This document shows positions 1 to 7,815 of a DNA stretch of 64,000 nt, piece after piece; the first letter of the stretch is position 1, and each line of letters starts with the position of its first letter. Source of the stretch: Nocardia terrae (GTDB lineage Bacteria; Actinomycetota; Actinomycetes; Mycobacteriales; Mycobacteriaceae); NCBI RefSeq assembly GCF_009760405.1, contig NZ_WRPP01000003.1:434001-498000 (forward strand), in the 5' to 3' direction. The notes under the pieces were generated by a model, which saw only the letters and a program-made list of their open reading frames with translations, searched no databases and had not been told where the DNA came from. The position numbers and the translations under genes were made by a program.

Positions 1-403
1 CCGGACGCAGCATGACGACACCGGCCGCGGCCTCACCCTGAACCGGGTGGGTCACGGTGGAGCCGATCATCGGAACGCGGAAGAAGTTCTTGCGAGCCTC
101 TTCGACGCCCTTCTGGATGGCCGCGGGAACTTCCTTGGCCTTGCCGTAGCCGACGCCGACCAGACCGTTGCCGTCACCGACGATCACGAGGGCGGTGAAG
201 CTGAAGCGACGACCACCCTTCACGACCTTGGAGACGCGGTTGATCGCGACGACGCGCTCGAGCTGGTTCTTCTCGGCGGCATTGTCCCGGCGATTGTCGT
301 CGCGACGGCCACGGCCGCCACCACGCTGATCGCGGTCGTTGTTGCCACCATTCTGTCCGGCGGGACCGTTGTTTCCGCCGTCACGCCGCTGACGTCCCGG
401 CAT
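1..403 (-). CDS. rpsE: 30S ribosomal protein S5, 5' part only
   Basis: This is the N-terminal part of ribosomal protein S5, a 30S subunit protein involved in decoding fidelity. The gene runs off the left edge of the window, so the C-terminal part is missing. Reading leftward from the ATG at 403, the product begins with a basic Gly/Asn/Arg-rich extension typical of actinobacterial S5. The conserved S5 core follows (RVVAINRVSKVVKGGRRFSF, then ALVVVGDGNG-like and VGYGKAKEVP segments). It is the last gene seen in the rpsH-rplF-rplR-rpsE block and starts 55 nt after the rplR stop codon. The gene order is the usual spc-operon order. Confidence 0.96.
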   Translation of the reverse strand, partial: MPGRQRRDGGNNGPAGQNGGNNDRDQRGGGRGRRDDNRRDNAAEKNQLERVVAINRVSKVVKGGRRFSFTALVIVGDGNGLVGVGYGKAKEVPAAIQKGVEEARKNFFRVPMIGSTVTHPVQGEAAAGVVMLRP

Positions 404-458
404 CAGACGTTCCCTTCGTTCGCGCAGGCGGTGCCTGCAATGTGCGCAGTGTTGATCA

Positions 459-866
459 TCAGAACTTCAGCCCACCTTCACGGGCGGCATCGGCGAGAGC
501 CGCGATACGGCCGTGGTAGTCGTGACCACCACGGTCGAACACGACCGCCTCGACGCCGGCGGCCTTGGCGCGGGCGGCGATGAGCTCGCCGACCTTGGCG
601 CCCTTGGCGGACTTGTCACCCTCGAGCGCACGCACATCGGCCTCGATGGACGACGCGGCGGCAATGGTCTTGCCGACGGAGTCGTCGATCAGCTGGGCGT
701 GCAGGTGGCGCGAGGAGCGGTTGACCACCAGGCGCGGACGCTCGGTGGTGCCGACGACCTTCTTGCGCAGACGGAAATGACGACGCGTCTTCGACAGACG
801 ACGAGTGGTCGAGATGTCCTTACCGACCGGCTTGCGGGCGGCCTTCTGCTTTTCGGTTTGTGCCAT
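459..866 (-). CDS. rplR: 50S ribosomal protein L18
   Basis: L18 binds 5S rRNA and carries it into the central protuberance of the 50S subunit. The 135-residue product has the family's basic N-terminus, an RPRLVVNRSSRHLHAQLIDD core and the terminal HGRIAALADAAREGGLKF segment. Length is normal for actinobacteria. It starts at the ATG at 866, 3 nt after the rplF stop, so the two are probably translationally coupled. rpsE follows downstream. Confidence 0.98.
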   Translation of the reverse strand: MAQTEKQKAARKPVGKDISTTRRLSKTRRHFRLRKKVVGTTERPRLVVNRSSRHLHAQLIDDSVGKTIAAASSIEADVRALEGDKSAKGAKVGELIAARAKAAGVEAVVFDRGGHDYHGRIAALADAAREGGLKF

Positions 867-869
867 GGC

Positions 870-1409
870 TTACTTACCCGTCTTTCCGACCTTGCGGCGA
901 ACGACCTCGCCGGCGTAGCGGATGCCCTTGCCCTTGTACGGGTCGGGCTTACGCAGGCCGTGGATCACCGCGGCGATCTGGCCGACCTTCTGCTTGTCGA
1001 TGCCGGACACCGAGAACTTGGTCGGGGACTCCACCGCGAAGGTGATGCCCTCGGGGGCGTCGACCGGAACCGGATGGCTGTAGCCCAGGGCGAACTCGAG
1101 GTTCGAGCCCTTGGCGGCCACGCGGTAACCGACGCCGAAGATTTCCATCTTCTTCTCGTAACCCTTGGTGACGCCCTCGATCATGTTGCTGATCAGGGTG
1201 CGGGTCAGGCCGTGCAGCGAGCGGTTCTGACGCTCGTCGTTCGGGCGAACGACCTCGAGCTCACCGGACTCCGCGCGGGTGACGGTGATCGGCTCGGCCA
1301 CCACGTGCGACAGGGTGCCCTTGGAACCCTTCACGGTGATGTTCTGGCCGTCGATGGTCACCTCGACGCCGGCGGGAACCGGGATCGGCTTCTTACCGAT
1401 ACGCGACAT
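870..1409 (-). CDS. rplF: 50S ribosomal protein L6
   Basis: L6 sits near the base of the L7/L12 stalk of the 50S subunit, by the sarcin-ricin loop. The product is 179 residues. It begins MSRIGKKPIPVPAGVEV, a hallmark of the family, and carries the C-terminal PDPYKGKGIRYAGEVVRRK signature of bacterial L6. It starts 14 nt after the rpsH stop and ends 3 nt before rplR, as in the normal spc operon. Confidence 0.98.
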   Translation of the reverse strand: MSRIGKKPIPVPAGVEVTIDGQNITVKGSKGTLSHVVAEPITVTRAESGELEVVRPNDERQNRSLHGLTRTLISNMIEGVTKGYEKKMEIFGVGYRVAAKGSNLEFALGYSHPVPVDAPEGITFAVESPTKFSVSGIDKQKVGQIAAVIHGLRKPDPYKGKGIRYAGEVVRRKVGKTGK

Positions 1410-1423
1410 TGTTCCTACCTCCC

Positions 1424-1822
1424 TTACCAGACGTAGGCGAGGACTTCGCCGCCCACGCCCTGCTGCTTGGCCTGACGGTCAGTGAGCAGACCGGAGGACG
1501 TGGAGATAATCGCCACGCCGAGGCCGCCGAGCACCTTGGGCAGGTTGGTGGACTTCGCGTAAACCCGGAGGCCCGGCTTCGACACGCGGCGGACGCCCTG
1601 GAGGGAGCGCTCACGCGAGGGGCCGTACTTCAGGTCGACGATCAGGTTCTTGCCGACGGTGGCGTCTTCGACGCGGTAGTCGGCGATGTAGCCCTCGCGC
1701 TTGAGGATCTCGGCGATGTTCACCTTGAGCTTCGAGTGCGGAGCCTTCACCTGATCGTGGTACGCCGAGTTGGCGTTGCGCAGACGGGTCAAGAAGTCTG
1801 CGATGGGATCGGTCATGGTCAT
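1424..1822 (-). CDS. rpsH: 30S ribosomal protein S8
   Basis: S8 is a primary 16S rRNA-binding protein; in Escherichia coli it also represses the spc operon by translational feedback. The 132-residue product starts MTMTDPIADFLTRLRNAN and carries the C-terminal family signature (ISTSSGLLTDRQAKQQGVGG). A purine-rich stretch (GAGAGAGG) upstream of the ATG at 1822 can act as ribosome-binding site. Unlike the usual spc operon, rpsN does not lie just upstream. rpsH instead heads its own transcription unit behind a leader of about 170 nt, and rpsN is about 6 kb away. Confidence 0.98.
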   Translation of the reverse strand: MTMTDPIADFLTRLRNANSAYHDQVKAPHSKLKVNIAEILKREGYIADYRVEDATVGKNLIVDLKYGPSRERSLQGVRRVSKPGLRVYAKSTNLPKVLGGLGVAIISTSSGLLTDRQAKQQGVGGEVLAYVW

Positions 1823-2002
1823 GTTCGACCGTTACCTCTCTCGCCGCGGTTCCCATTCAGCACCGTCAAAGGGCGGTCGTGGGCCTACGACAAATAGGGG
1901 CGGTCCAGCCGGGGTTGCCCGACCGGATTGAGCACTTGCGCCCGGAGCAACCGCCACACGCGAGACCACGTATGGACACAGCTGTGCCCGAGCAACCGGT
2001 CT

Positions 2003-2031
2003 AGTGTAGACAACCGCAGATCAGCGACCAA
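2003..2031 (-). promoter_or_regulatory. Putative promoter of the rpsH-rplF-rplR-rpsE operon
   Basis: Read on the minus strand, a -35-like TTGGTC (2026-2031) and a -10-like TACACT (2003-2008) are separated by exactly 17 nt. The predicted start lies near 1996, leaving a leader of about 170 nt before rpsH. The region from -10 into the transcript resembles the rplN promoter at 9428-9456, and both share the plus-strand 10-mer GCAACCGGTC. The layout is seen directly; promoter activity is inferred. Confidence 0.5.
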
Positions 2032-2053
2032 ATCGGGGGGCCGAGGAGGAGCT

Positions 2054-2584
2054 GTGAAACGTGTCATCGGAACGATTCTCGCCATCTCGTCCGTGACCGC
2101 CGGTCTCACGGCGGTGGCCTGCTCGAGCACCATCGACGGGCAGGGCGTGGCCAACGAGGCGGACGTCACCGCCTACCGATCCTCGGTCGCGAGCGTCTCC
2201 AGTTCCGCGGCCGCCGCACACGCGGCCTCGGACCAGGGCGCGGTCTGCGGCGCGTTCCTCGCCGGCGCGCTGGACGCCAACTTCAAGATCGACGCCGTCG
2301 CGCAGAAGGCCGACCAGAACGCATCCCGCGACGAGGCCCTCCCCGCGATCAACGATGCCGCCACCGCCCTCGACACCGCGGGCAAGAACGTCAGCGACGC
2401 CCTCGTCGGCACCTCCCTCCCCGCCGACTTCAAATCCACCCTGACCGAATACTCCCGAGCCGCAACAGCATTCGGCACCCAAATGACCAAACTCGGCCAG
2501 GGCACCAGCAACCACGACGACTTCACGTCCGCCCAGGACCGCTACGTCGCCGCCAAGAACGCTGCCCTCGACTCCTGCTCTTGA
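2054..2584 (+). CDS. Hypothetical secreted lipoprotein
   Basis: The function is unknown. The GTG at 2054 is preferred over upstream in-frame starts because it follows a strong ribosome-binding site (GAGGAGGA, 2043-2050) and gives an immediate signal peptide: a short basic start, a hydrophobic stretch and the lipobox-like TAVAC, with the lipidated Cys at residue 23. The mature part (about 150 residues) is rich in Ala/Ser/Asp/Thr and predicted helical. It has one internal Cys (VCGAF) and one near the end (LDSCS) that could form a disulfide. The gene diverges from rpsH. Its stop codon is directly followed by the control region of the toxin-antitoxin pair. Membrane-anchored surface localisation is inferred from the lipobox. 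Confidence 0.7.
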   Translation: MKRVIGTILAISSVTAGLTAVACSSTIDGQGVANEADVTAYRSSVASVSSSAAAAHAASDQGAVCGAFLAGALDANFKIDAVAQKADQNASRDEALPAINDAATALDTAGKNVSDALVGTSLPADFKSTLTEYSRAATAFGTQMTKLGQGTSNHDDFTSAQDRYVAAKNAALDSCS

Positions 2585-2591
2585 CGTCGAT

Positions 2592-2621
2592 ATAGCATCA
2601 CATAGCATCAAACGCTATACT
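2592..2621 (+). promoter_or_regulatory. Toxin-antitoxin operator and leaderless promoter
   Basis: Two direct copies of ATAGCATCA (2592-2600 and 2602-2610) are followed by GCTAT (2614-2618). The second copy and GCTAT form the inverted repeat ATAGC-N7-GCTAT (2602-2618). A good -10 box, TATACT (2616-2621), overlaps the repeat and ends 6 nt before the ATG at 2628. No ribosome-binding site is visible, so the antitoxin mRNA is probably leaderless. Repressor bound to the repeats would cover the -10 box, which fits the autoregulation known for this kind of system. Confidence 0.55.
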
Positions 2622-2627
2622 CGGCCC

Positions 2628-2882
2628 ATGACTCGAACCATCACCCAAGCCGAGCTGCGCAATGGAAGTGCGGGCGTGATGGATGCGTTGGAGGCCGGAG
2701 AAGACTTCGTCATCACCCGCAACGGACGACCGGTCGGCGAACTGAAGCCGATATCCGCTCGCCGCGAAATGACGACCGCGGAACTCAAAGCGCTGATCGC
2801 GCGCATCGGGCGCAACGGCTCGGGCGAGGAAGAGCGCGCGGAGATCGATTCCGCTTTCGGGGAGGATCGCCTCGATGACTGA
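2628..2882 (+). CDS. Phd/YefM-family antitoxin
   Basis: This is a type II antitoxin that would bind and neutralise the PIN toxin encoded next to it and, with it, repress the pair's promoter. The 84-residue product has the Phd/YefM/VapB-like N-terminal DNA-binding fold (TQAELRNGSAGVMDALEAGE, then FVITRNGRPVGELKP). An acidic/helical C-terminal half, expected to wrap the toxin, follows. The last 8 nt overlap the toxin start, so the two are translationally coupled. The upstream direct and inverted repeats are candidate operators. Confidence 0.85.
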   Translation: MTRTITQAELRNGSAGVMDALEAGEDFVITRNGRPVGELKPISARREMTTAELKALIARIGRNGSGEEERAEIDSAFGEDRLDD

Positions 2883-3291
2883 GGTATCCACGGAACGGTT
2901 CCCCGAAGGCATGCTGGACACCTGCGTTCTCATCGATATCGATCTCATCGAGGACTCCGAACTGCCTGTGCGACCGCGGATCAGCACGGTGACGCTCGCC
3001 GAGCTCGGGTTGGGGATAGCCCTCGCCACCACACCCCAGGCGCTGGCCCTGCGTACGGAGCGTCTACTAGCGATCGAGCATGGCTTCGATGCACTGCCGT
3101 TCTGCACCGCATCGGCTCGACGGTTCACGTCGATGGCGAAACTCGTTGTCGCATCAGGCCGCAGCCCGAAGCCCCGGAAGATGGACTTGATGATCGCTGC
3201 CATCGCCTCGGCAAACGACCTGCCGTTGTTCACCCGCAACGCCGACGATTTCAAAGCGTTGGAACCGCTGCTGACCGTCGTACCGGTGTGA
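2875..3291 (+). CDS. PIN-domain ribonuclease toxin, VapC family
   Basis: VapC toxins are Mg-dependent RNases that usually cut tRNA or rRNA. The 138-residue product keeps the acidic PIN active site: Asp15 in LDTCVLID, Glu43 in VTLAELGLG, Asp104 in RKMDLMIAA, and Asp124/Asp125 in TRNADDF. Length is normal for the family. The start codon lies inside the end of the antitoxin gene. The gene converges with the lipoprotein at 3301, 9 nt away. Nothing suggests decay, so the pair is probably functional. The target RNA cannot be predicted. Confidence 0.88.
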   Translation: MTEVSTERFPEGMLDTCVLIDIDLIEDSELPVRPRISTVTLAELGLGIALATTPQALALRTERLLAIEHGFDALPFCTASARRFTSMAKLVVASGRSPKPRKMDLMIAAIASANDLPLFTRNADDFKALEPLLTVVPV

Positions 3292-3300
3292 GACCACGCG

Positions 3301-4074
3301 TCAGTGGGCGGAGCCGAGGCAGAGGGCCTTGGGGATGCTGCCGGGGAGTTGGTAGTCGAAGGTGGCGATGGAGCCCTTGATGCTGGTGCACATGGTTTCG
3401 CTCGTCATCGTGGCCAGCAGCTTGTAGTCGGCGTCGGAGCTGGTGCAGGAGGTGACGGTGAGGTCGTTGGCGCCGGACTTGTGCAGGCAGTCGCCCTGTT
3501 TGGCGTTGTCGATGGTGCGGGTCGGGTCGGAATCCTTTGCGATCAGGCAGAATACGATGCCCGTGCCGAAGGCGCCCATGCCCTTCTTGGCCTTCAGCAA
3601 GTAGCTGTAGGTGGATTGCGTACCCGTGACGTTGTTGCAGGCCATGTCCGTCATGAACTCGGTGGCGTCGGGGCGGGCCAGGACCCGGTAGACCGCGGTG
3701 CGGTCGGTGCAGTCGACCTTCTGGACAGTGCTGCCCGCGGTGTCGGTGAGGCAGTCGCCCTTCTGGGCCGCGTTCGCGGCGTGCGCGGGATCGGCGCCCT
3801 TGACGCCGACGCAGATCGAGCCGCTGCCCTTGTCGTTGTAGACGTATTCGGTGCCCGCGACATCCACGCAGCGTTCGTGCGCCTTCCCGCTTCCGGCCCG
3901 GTCGAGCACGACGAATCCGGCGTCCGAGGAGGAACACGACACCTTGTCGAATCCGTCATCCCCGGACTTCTTCAGGCAATCACCCTGCTGCACAGCACTG
4001 GTGGATCCGATCAACCCGCACCCGCTGGTGAACAACGCCAACAACAGCGCCGAAACCGCAACCGCCCAACGCAT
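3301..4074 (-). CDS. Lipoprotein with three repeated Cys-pair modules
   Basis: The function is unknown; it looks like the LppU-type actinobacterial lipoproteins. The ATG at 4074 gives a signal peptide ending in the lipobox FTSGC with the lipidated Cys at residue 19. The mature protein holds three tandem, recognisably related modules. Each starts with (Q/K)-GDCL and has a second Cys about 15-20 residues later: QQGDCLKKSG with VSCSSSDA, QKGDCLTDTA with VDCTDRTA, and KQGDCLHKSG with TSCTSSDA. Each is followed by a hydrophobic strand (FVVLDRA, YRVLARPD, YKLLATMT). This suggests internal triplication of a disulfide-bonded unit. It is convergent with the toxin gene. Confidence 0.75.
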   Translation of the reverse strand: MRWAVAVSALLLALFTSGCGLIGSTSAVQQGDCLKKSGDDGFDKVSCSSSDAGFVVLDRAGSGKAHERCVDVAGTEYVYNDKGSGSICVGVKGADPAHAANAAQKGDCLTDTAGSTVQKVDCTDRTAVYRVLARPDATEFMTDMACNNVTGTQSTYSYLLKAKKGMGAFGTGIVFCLIAKDSDPTRTIDNAKQGDCLHKSGANDLTVTSCTSSDADYKLLATMTSETMCTSIKGSIATFDYQLPGSIPKALCLGSAH

Positions 4075-4170
4075 CCCGAACCCTCCCCGTAACCACCCAT
4101 TTCGGACGAGTCGTCACGGTAGCGCGCCGCATGCGACGAGGACCAATCGAATGGCTCAGCGCACGGCCGT

Positions 4171-4827
4171 TCAGCCGAGGACGAACGGGAGTCTCGTTGC
4201 CAGGTCGCCGAGTTCGGTCTGCTCTGCGCTGGTCGGGGCACGGCGGCCGGTGCCGATCAGCAGTGCGTCCTTGTCGGACATCGATGCGGGGAAGGTGGTG
4301 CCCGCGATCTGCTCCAGCATTCGGCGCGACTCGGCGAGGGCTTCGGCGGGTGGTTCGGATCGGCCCGGGAGGTGCGCGATCAGGTCGAGGTGGTGCAGGG
4401 TCCATTCCAGGACGTATGCGCCGAGATAGTCGCTCGCGGTGAGGACCTCGTCGCGGGTCTCGACACGCAGGGCGGGGTCGGCGAGTTCGGCGGCGCGACC
4501 GGCCGCGGAGCCGACGTCGTCGAGGTGGAACCGCAGCAGTGCCGGCTGCTGGTAGGCCGCGGCGAGCCGCACGATCAGCGCGTCGAGCGGGTCGTCGCCG
4601 GTCGGCGGTGTGCCGGTGACGTTCCAGTAGGACACCGCGTCGCGGGTCGGTTCCGTGTCGGCGGGCGTCACCAGGGTGATCAGCACGTCCTGAGCGTCAA
4701 TGATCAGGTGGCACACCAGATCCCGCACCAGCCACCCGGCACACCCCGACGGCTGCGCGAAGTCCTCGTCCCGAAGCTCGGCAACCGCCGCGCGCAATGC
4801 TGTCCACGATCGAGAGAACAGAGCCAC
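4171..4827 (-). CDS. DinB-fold / mycothiol-dependent maleylpyruvate isomerase-like protein
   Basis: The family is a four-helix-bundle fold shared by DinB proteins and mycothiol-dependent maleylpyruvate isomerases; many members use mycothiol as cofactor. The 218-residue product has the N-terminal motif PSGCAGWLVRDLVCHL, whose His40 is a likely metal ligand, and a second cluster, EWTLHHLDL, that would supply the remaining ligands. The substrate cannot be inferred. The gene appears monocistronic, lying between a convergent lipoprotein context and the divergent hydrolase at 4930. It may serve detoxification or bacillithiol/mycothiol-type transfer, but this is only family-level inference. Confidence 0.72.
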   Translation of the reverse strand: MALFSRSWTALRAAVAELRDEDFAQPSGCAGWLVRDLVCHLIIDAQDVLITLVTPADTEPTRDAVSYWNVTGTPPTGDDPLDALIVRLAAAYQQPALLRFHLDDVGSAAGRAAELADPALRVETRDEVLTASDYLGAYVLEWTLHHLDLIAHLPGRSEPPAEALAESRRMLEQIAGTTFPASMSDKDALLIGTGRRAPTSAEQTELGDLATRLPFVLG

Positions 4828-4929
4828 CGCCCCAACCTAACCCGATTCACCAGAGGACGGCGGCCGATCGTCGGCTAGTGTGTCCGTCCGGTACGTGAGT
4901 TGGATGCGATGGCAAGGGAGTTCGGGCCG

Positions 4930-5739
4930 ATGCCGTATGTGACCACGGACGATGGCAGCACGGTCCACTTTCTGGACAGCGAAACCGACGGTCCGGCATT
5001 GCTGCTGGGACACGGGTTCTTCATGGACGCCGAGATGTGGCTTCCGCAGTGGGAGGGGCTGGCCGACCGGTATCGGGTGATCGCGGTGGATGCGCGCGGG
5101 CACGGGCGGACCGAGGATGTCGGAAGGCCGTTCACCTATTGGGATTCGGCGTGGGACGGTTGGCGGGTCGCCGATGCGCTCGGGCTGGATCGCGTGGTGG
5201 TCGGCGGGCTGTCACAGGGTGGGTTCACCGCGCTGCGGATGGCGTTGCTGCAGCCTGGTCGCACCCGCGGGCTGGTGTTGATCGGGACCACCGGCGCCGC
5301 CTACACCGAGCAGGAGCGGGAAGGCTTCGAGCGGGCCGTCGTGCGGAGCTGGGTCGGCGGGACGGTGCCGGTCGAGGACATCGCGCCGACGATGGCCGCG
5401 GTCATGATCGGTGGCGACCGCGACCGCCATCAGCGGCCGTGGGTGGAGAAATGGCGGGCCGGCGACCGCGCCCGGCTCGCGGAGGCCGCGCACTGCCTCA
5501 TCGATCGCGAGGACATCACGGCACTGCTCGCGGAGATCACCGCGCCCGCGCTGCTGCTGCGCGGAATCGGCGACCAGTCCTTCACCCATGAACATCTGCG
5601 GGTGCTGGCCGACGGGCTGGGCGGCCCGGCGGAATTGAAGACCATCTCCGCGGTGACGGCCGCCCACGTCTGCAATCTCACCCACCCCGAACTGGTGACT
5701 CCCGAGATCCGGGCATTCCTGGACGGCCTCCCGGCCTGA
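4930..5739 (+). CDS. Alpha/beta-fold hydrolase
   Basis: A cytosolic serine hydrolase of the alpha/beta fold; the substrate is unknown. The ATG at 4930 is preferred over the in-frame TTG/ATG at 4900/4909 because AAGGGAG (4914-4920) is well placed before it and the protein then starts at the first beta strand. The 269 residues show the oxyanion segment LLLGHGFFMD, the AVDARGHGRT turn, the nucleophile elbow GLSQGG with Ser95, a late acid region (LRGIGDQSF) and a C-terminal catalytic His in AAHVCNLTHP. Its stop codon directly abuts the stop of the convergent regulator gene, with no bases between. Confidence 0.85.
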   Translation: MPYVTTDDGSTVHFLDSETDGPALLLGHGFFMDAEMWLPQWEGLADRYRVIAVDARGHGRTEDVGRPFTYWDSAWDGWRVADALGLDRVVVGGLSQGGFTALRMALLQPGRTRGLVLIGTTGAAYTEQEREGFERAVVRSWVGGTVPVEDIAPTMAAVMIGGDRDRHQRPWVEKWRAGDRARLAEAAHCLIDREDITALLAEITAPALLLRGIGDQSFTHEHLRVLADGLGGPAELKTISAVTAAHVCNLTHPELVTPEIRAFLDGLPA

Positions 5740-6468
5740 TCAGTTCTCACCATCGGTCGGCAGACACAGGATCAGCCAGCCCGAGGCGGCCGGAATCCGC
5801 GATTCCCGAACCACTCTCATGGTCCCGGTGCTCGGCGACCAGACCCGGCGCTCGACATCCGGGCGCCGGACGTAGACGGCGCCGGAGGCCCACATGCGGC
5901 GGAACTCGCCACTGGTCGCGGCCAGCTCGCGGACGATGTCGCCGGTGGGACCGCCGGGCTCGACCGCGCAATAGTGGCGCAGCACGCCCGCGATGACCAG
6001 GGCGTCGAAGTGCCAGTCCGGCAGCACCAGTTTGGCGCGCGGATCGCCGAACATCCAGTGCGGCATGGATTTCGCTTCCACCATTCCCGGGAACAGCGCG
6101 CGGAAGGGATCGTTCGCGGCGCCGAAATCCCAGCCCCCCATCCAGGCCGCCGGGATCGTGAGCCGGTCGAGCAGCGTCACCATGTCCGCGGCCGAGGCGG
6201 CCTCACCCAGGGAGAAGTCGGGCCGACCGGCCAGTGCCCGCAGGTGCGCGTGCTCGTGCTCGTCGAAGCACATCGCGTCGCCGAGGGCGGTCAGTGCCCG
6301 GTCCCCCACGCTGACCTTGTCGCCCTGCTCGAGTTTCTGCACGGTACCGAGTCCGATGTGGGCGTGCTCGGACAGTTGCCGCTGAGTCCACTTGCGCCGC
6401 AGCCGCAGTCGTTTCACGAAGGCGGCCATGGTCGGTATCTCGACGTCGACCCCATCGTCGAACTGCAT
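5740..6468 (-). CDS. XRE-type transcriptional regulator with MmyB-like ligand domain
   Basis: Residues about 12-75 form a helix-turn-helix of the Cro/CI type (FVKRLRLRRKWTQRQLSEHA, then GTVQKLEQGDK). The rest (HWMFGDPRAKLVLPDWHFDA and later segments) resembles the MmyB ligand-binding domain common in actinobacterial regulators. The ATG at 6468 is chosen because AAGAGGT lies about 5 nt before it; upstream in-frame codons lack this. The product is 242 residues. The gene converges with the alpha/beta hydrolase with zero spacing, and MmyB-type regulators often control a neighbouring oxidoreductase or hydrolase, so the hydrolase is a possible target. A perfect short inverted repeat lies 35 bp upstream. 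Confidence 0.8.
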   Translation of the reverse strand: MQFDDGVDVEIPTMAAFVKRLRLRRKWTQRQLSEHAHIGLGTVQKLEQGDKVSVGDRALTALGDAMCFDEHEHAHLRALAGRPDFSLGEAASAADMVTLLDRLTIPAAWMGGWDFGAANDPFRALFPGMVEAKSMPHWMFGDPRAKLVLPDWHFDALVIAGVLRHYCAVEPGGPTGDIVRELAATSGEFRRMWASGAVYVRRPDVERRVWSPSTGTMRVVRESRIPAASGWLILCLPTDGEN

Positions 6469-6502
6469 GTAGACCTCTTGCACTGGCGGAACATTCGAAC
6501 TC

Positions 6503-6516
6503 CCCCTAATCAGGGG
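6503..6516. promoter_or_regulatory. Candidate operator upstream of the MmyB-type regulator
   Basis: The perfect inverted repeat CCCCT-AATC-AGGGG lies about 35 bp upstream of the regulator start codon at 6468. Position and symmetry suit an autoregulatory operator. It is short, so chance is not excluded. Confidence 0.3.
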
Positions 6517-6738
6517 TAGAGCGCCAGACGCTACCACCAGGTTGGGACAGCCCGAGATCTTGCTCGCGCGAACACCGCATTGACAGGATTGGTTCCCGGC
6601 GACGCCCTGGCCGCAATGCTGGAGGGGACGGTCAGGTCTTCGCCGCCCTCATACCGCGGTCGCGACTGTCGGCGGGTCGTCCGGCGTATAGGTGGCGATC
6701 GCTGTAAAGCCCTGTCCCGCAACTGTCATAGTGGTTGG

Positions 6739-7719
6739 ATGAGGTCTACCTGCTCCCTCTATATCGATGCTGGTTATCTACTCGCTTCCGCCGCTACTCG
6801 CGTCACCGGGACCTCACTGCGCAGCGGAATCCACGTCGATTACGACAAACTGATCAAATCGCTGGCGCAGCTCGCCGAAACTCGTTCGGGCCTGCCGATG
6901 CTGCGCGCGCATTGGTACGACTCCGCCCGCAACGGCGTGCCCGACGTGCAGCAGGAACGCATCGGGGAATTGCCCAGAGTCAAGCTCCGCCTGGGTCGGT
7001 TCGGGGTCAACGGGGAGCAGAAAGGGGTCGATCTGCGCATCGGGCTCGATCTGGTGGCCCATGCCCGAAACAACGCATCCGATGTGTTCTTCCTGCTCTC
7101 CGGCGACGACGATCTCACCGAAGCGGTCGAAGAGGCGCAGGTACACGGGGTGCAAGTCGTGCTGCTGGCGGTGCCCAACACGGACAAGAAGGCGCACGCG
7201 GTGAGCAAGCACCTGATTCTGGCCGCCGACGAACTCGACATCATCGGGGGCGACACGGTCGATGCCGCGGTACTGAAGGTCGATCGCCGGCCGGAACCCA
7301 AACCGATCCCCGCGCGACCGGCCGCCACATCACCGCGACCCGCTGCCGCAGCGCCCCGGCCGGCTTTCCCGACACCTCGCGACCTCGCGAGCCTGTCCGT
7401 GGACCCGGCCGCGGCCCGCCCAACGAGCGTCCTCGCCTACACCGTGTCGACGGGATCACCCGCCCACGTGTTACCGGGATACGGCGACGAACACGAGAAA
7501 TACATCGATGAGGTGGTGCGGCGGGTGCTCGCCTCGTTCCGCGAAAGCGCCAGCGCCGAAGAGAAACTGGAACTGCAGCGTGCGAAACCATGGATCCCTC
7601 CGGAGATCGACCGCGCGCTGTTGCAGGACGTATCGGATTCGATCCAATGCTATGACCTCAACGAGCAGGTCCGCTGCCGGCTCAGGGCACGGTTCTGGGA
7701 GATCCACGACGAGGAGTAG
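6739..7719 (+). CDS. NYN-domain (PIN-like) putative ribonuclease
   Basis: NYN domains are PIN-like metal-dependent nuclease folds, often linked to RNA processing or tRNA/rRNA cleavage. The N-terminal 170 residues carry the acidic motifs LYIDAGYLL (Asp10) and SGDDDLTEAVEEA (Asp123-Asp125), plus KGVDLRIGLDLV between them. A proline/alanine-rich linker (about 190-245) leads to a conserved-looking C-terminal helical region ending in RCRLRARFWEIHDEE. The ATG at 6739 is preferred over upstream starts because the nuclease fold begins there. A -10-like CATAGT (6727-6732) ends 6 nt before it, suggesting a leaderless message. The product is 326 residues. It is followed by the bidirectional terminator shared with rpsN. 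Confidence 0.75.
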   Translation: MRSTCSLYIDAGYLLASAATRVTGTSLRSGIHVDYDKLIKSLAQLAETRSGLPMLRAHWYDSARNGVPDVQQERIGELPRVKLRLGRFGVNGEQKGVDLRIGLDLVAHARNNASDVFFLLSGDDDLTEAVEEAQVHGVQVVLLAVPNTDKKAHAVSKHLILAADELDIIGGDTVDAAVLKVDRRPEPKPIPARPAATSPRPAAAAPRPAFPTPRDLASLSVDPAAARPTSVLAYTVSTGSPAHVLPGYGDEHEKYIDEVVRRVLASFRESASAEEKLELQRAKPWIPPEIDRALLQDVSDSIQCYDLNEQVRCRLRARFWEIHDEE

Positions 7720-7740
7720 ACGTAACGAGCGACGCGAACG

Positions 7741-7782
7741 CCGAAGGCCCCCGCCGAGACGAATCTCGGCGGGGGCCTTCGG
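7741..7782. terminator. Strong bidirectional hairpin terminator
   Basis: A perfect 19-bp stem (arms starting CCGAAGGCCCCCGCCGAG and ending with its exact complement) closes on a 4-nt loop. On the minus strand the loop reads UUCG, an extra-stable tetraloop. It lies between the ends of two convergent units: the NYN gene (stop at 7719) and the rplN-rplX-rplE-rpsN operon (rpsN stop at 7816). It should end both transcripts, so rpsN is the last gene of its operon. No long U tract follows, as is common in actinobacteria. Confidence 0.85.
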
Positions 7783-7815
7783 GATTGGTATTACGCGGTC
7801 ACGAGGACCGGTAAG

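Noticed and set aside
513..1436. 307-codon plus-strand frame across the L18/L6 genes
   Set aside because: Antisense to clear ribosomal protein genes, with the compositional bias of a shadow frame.
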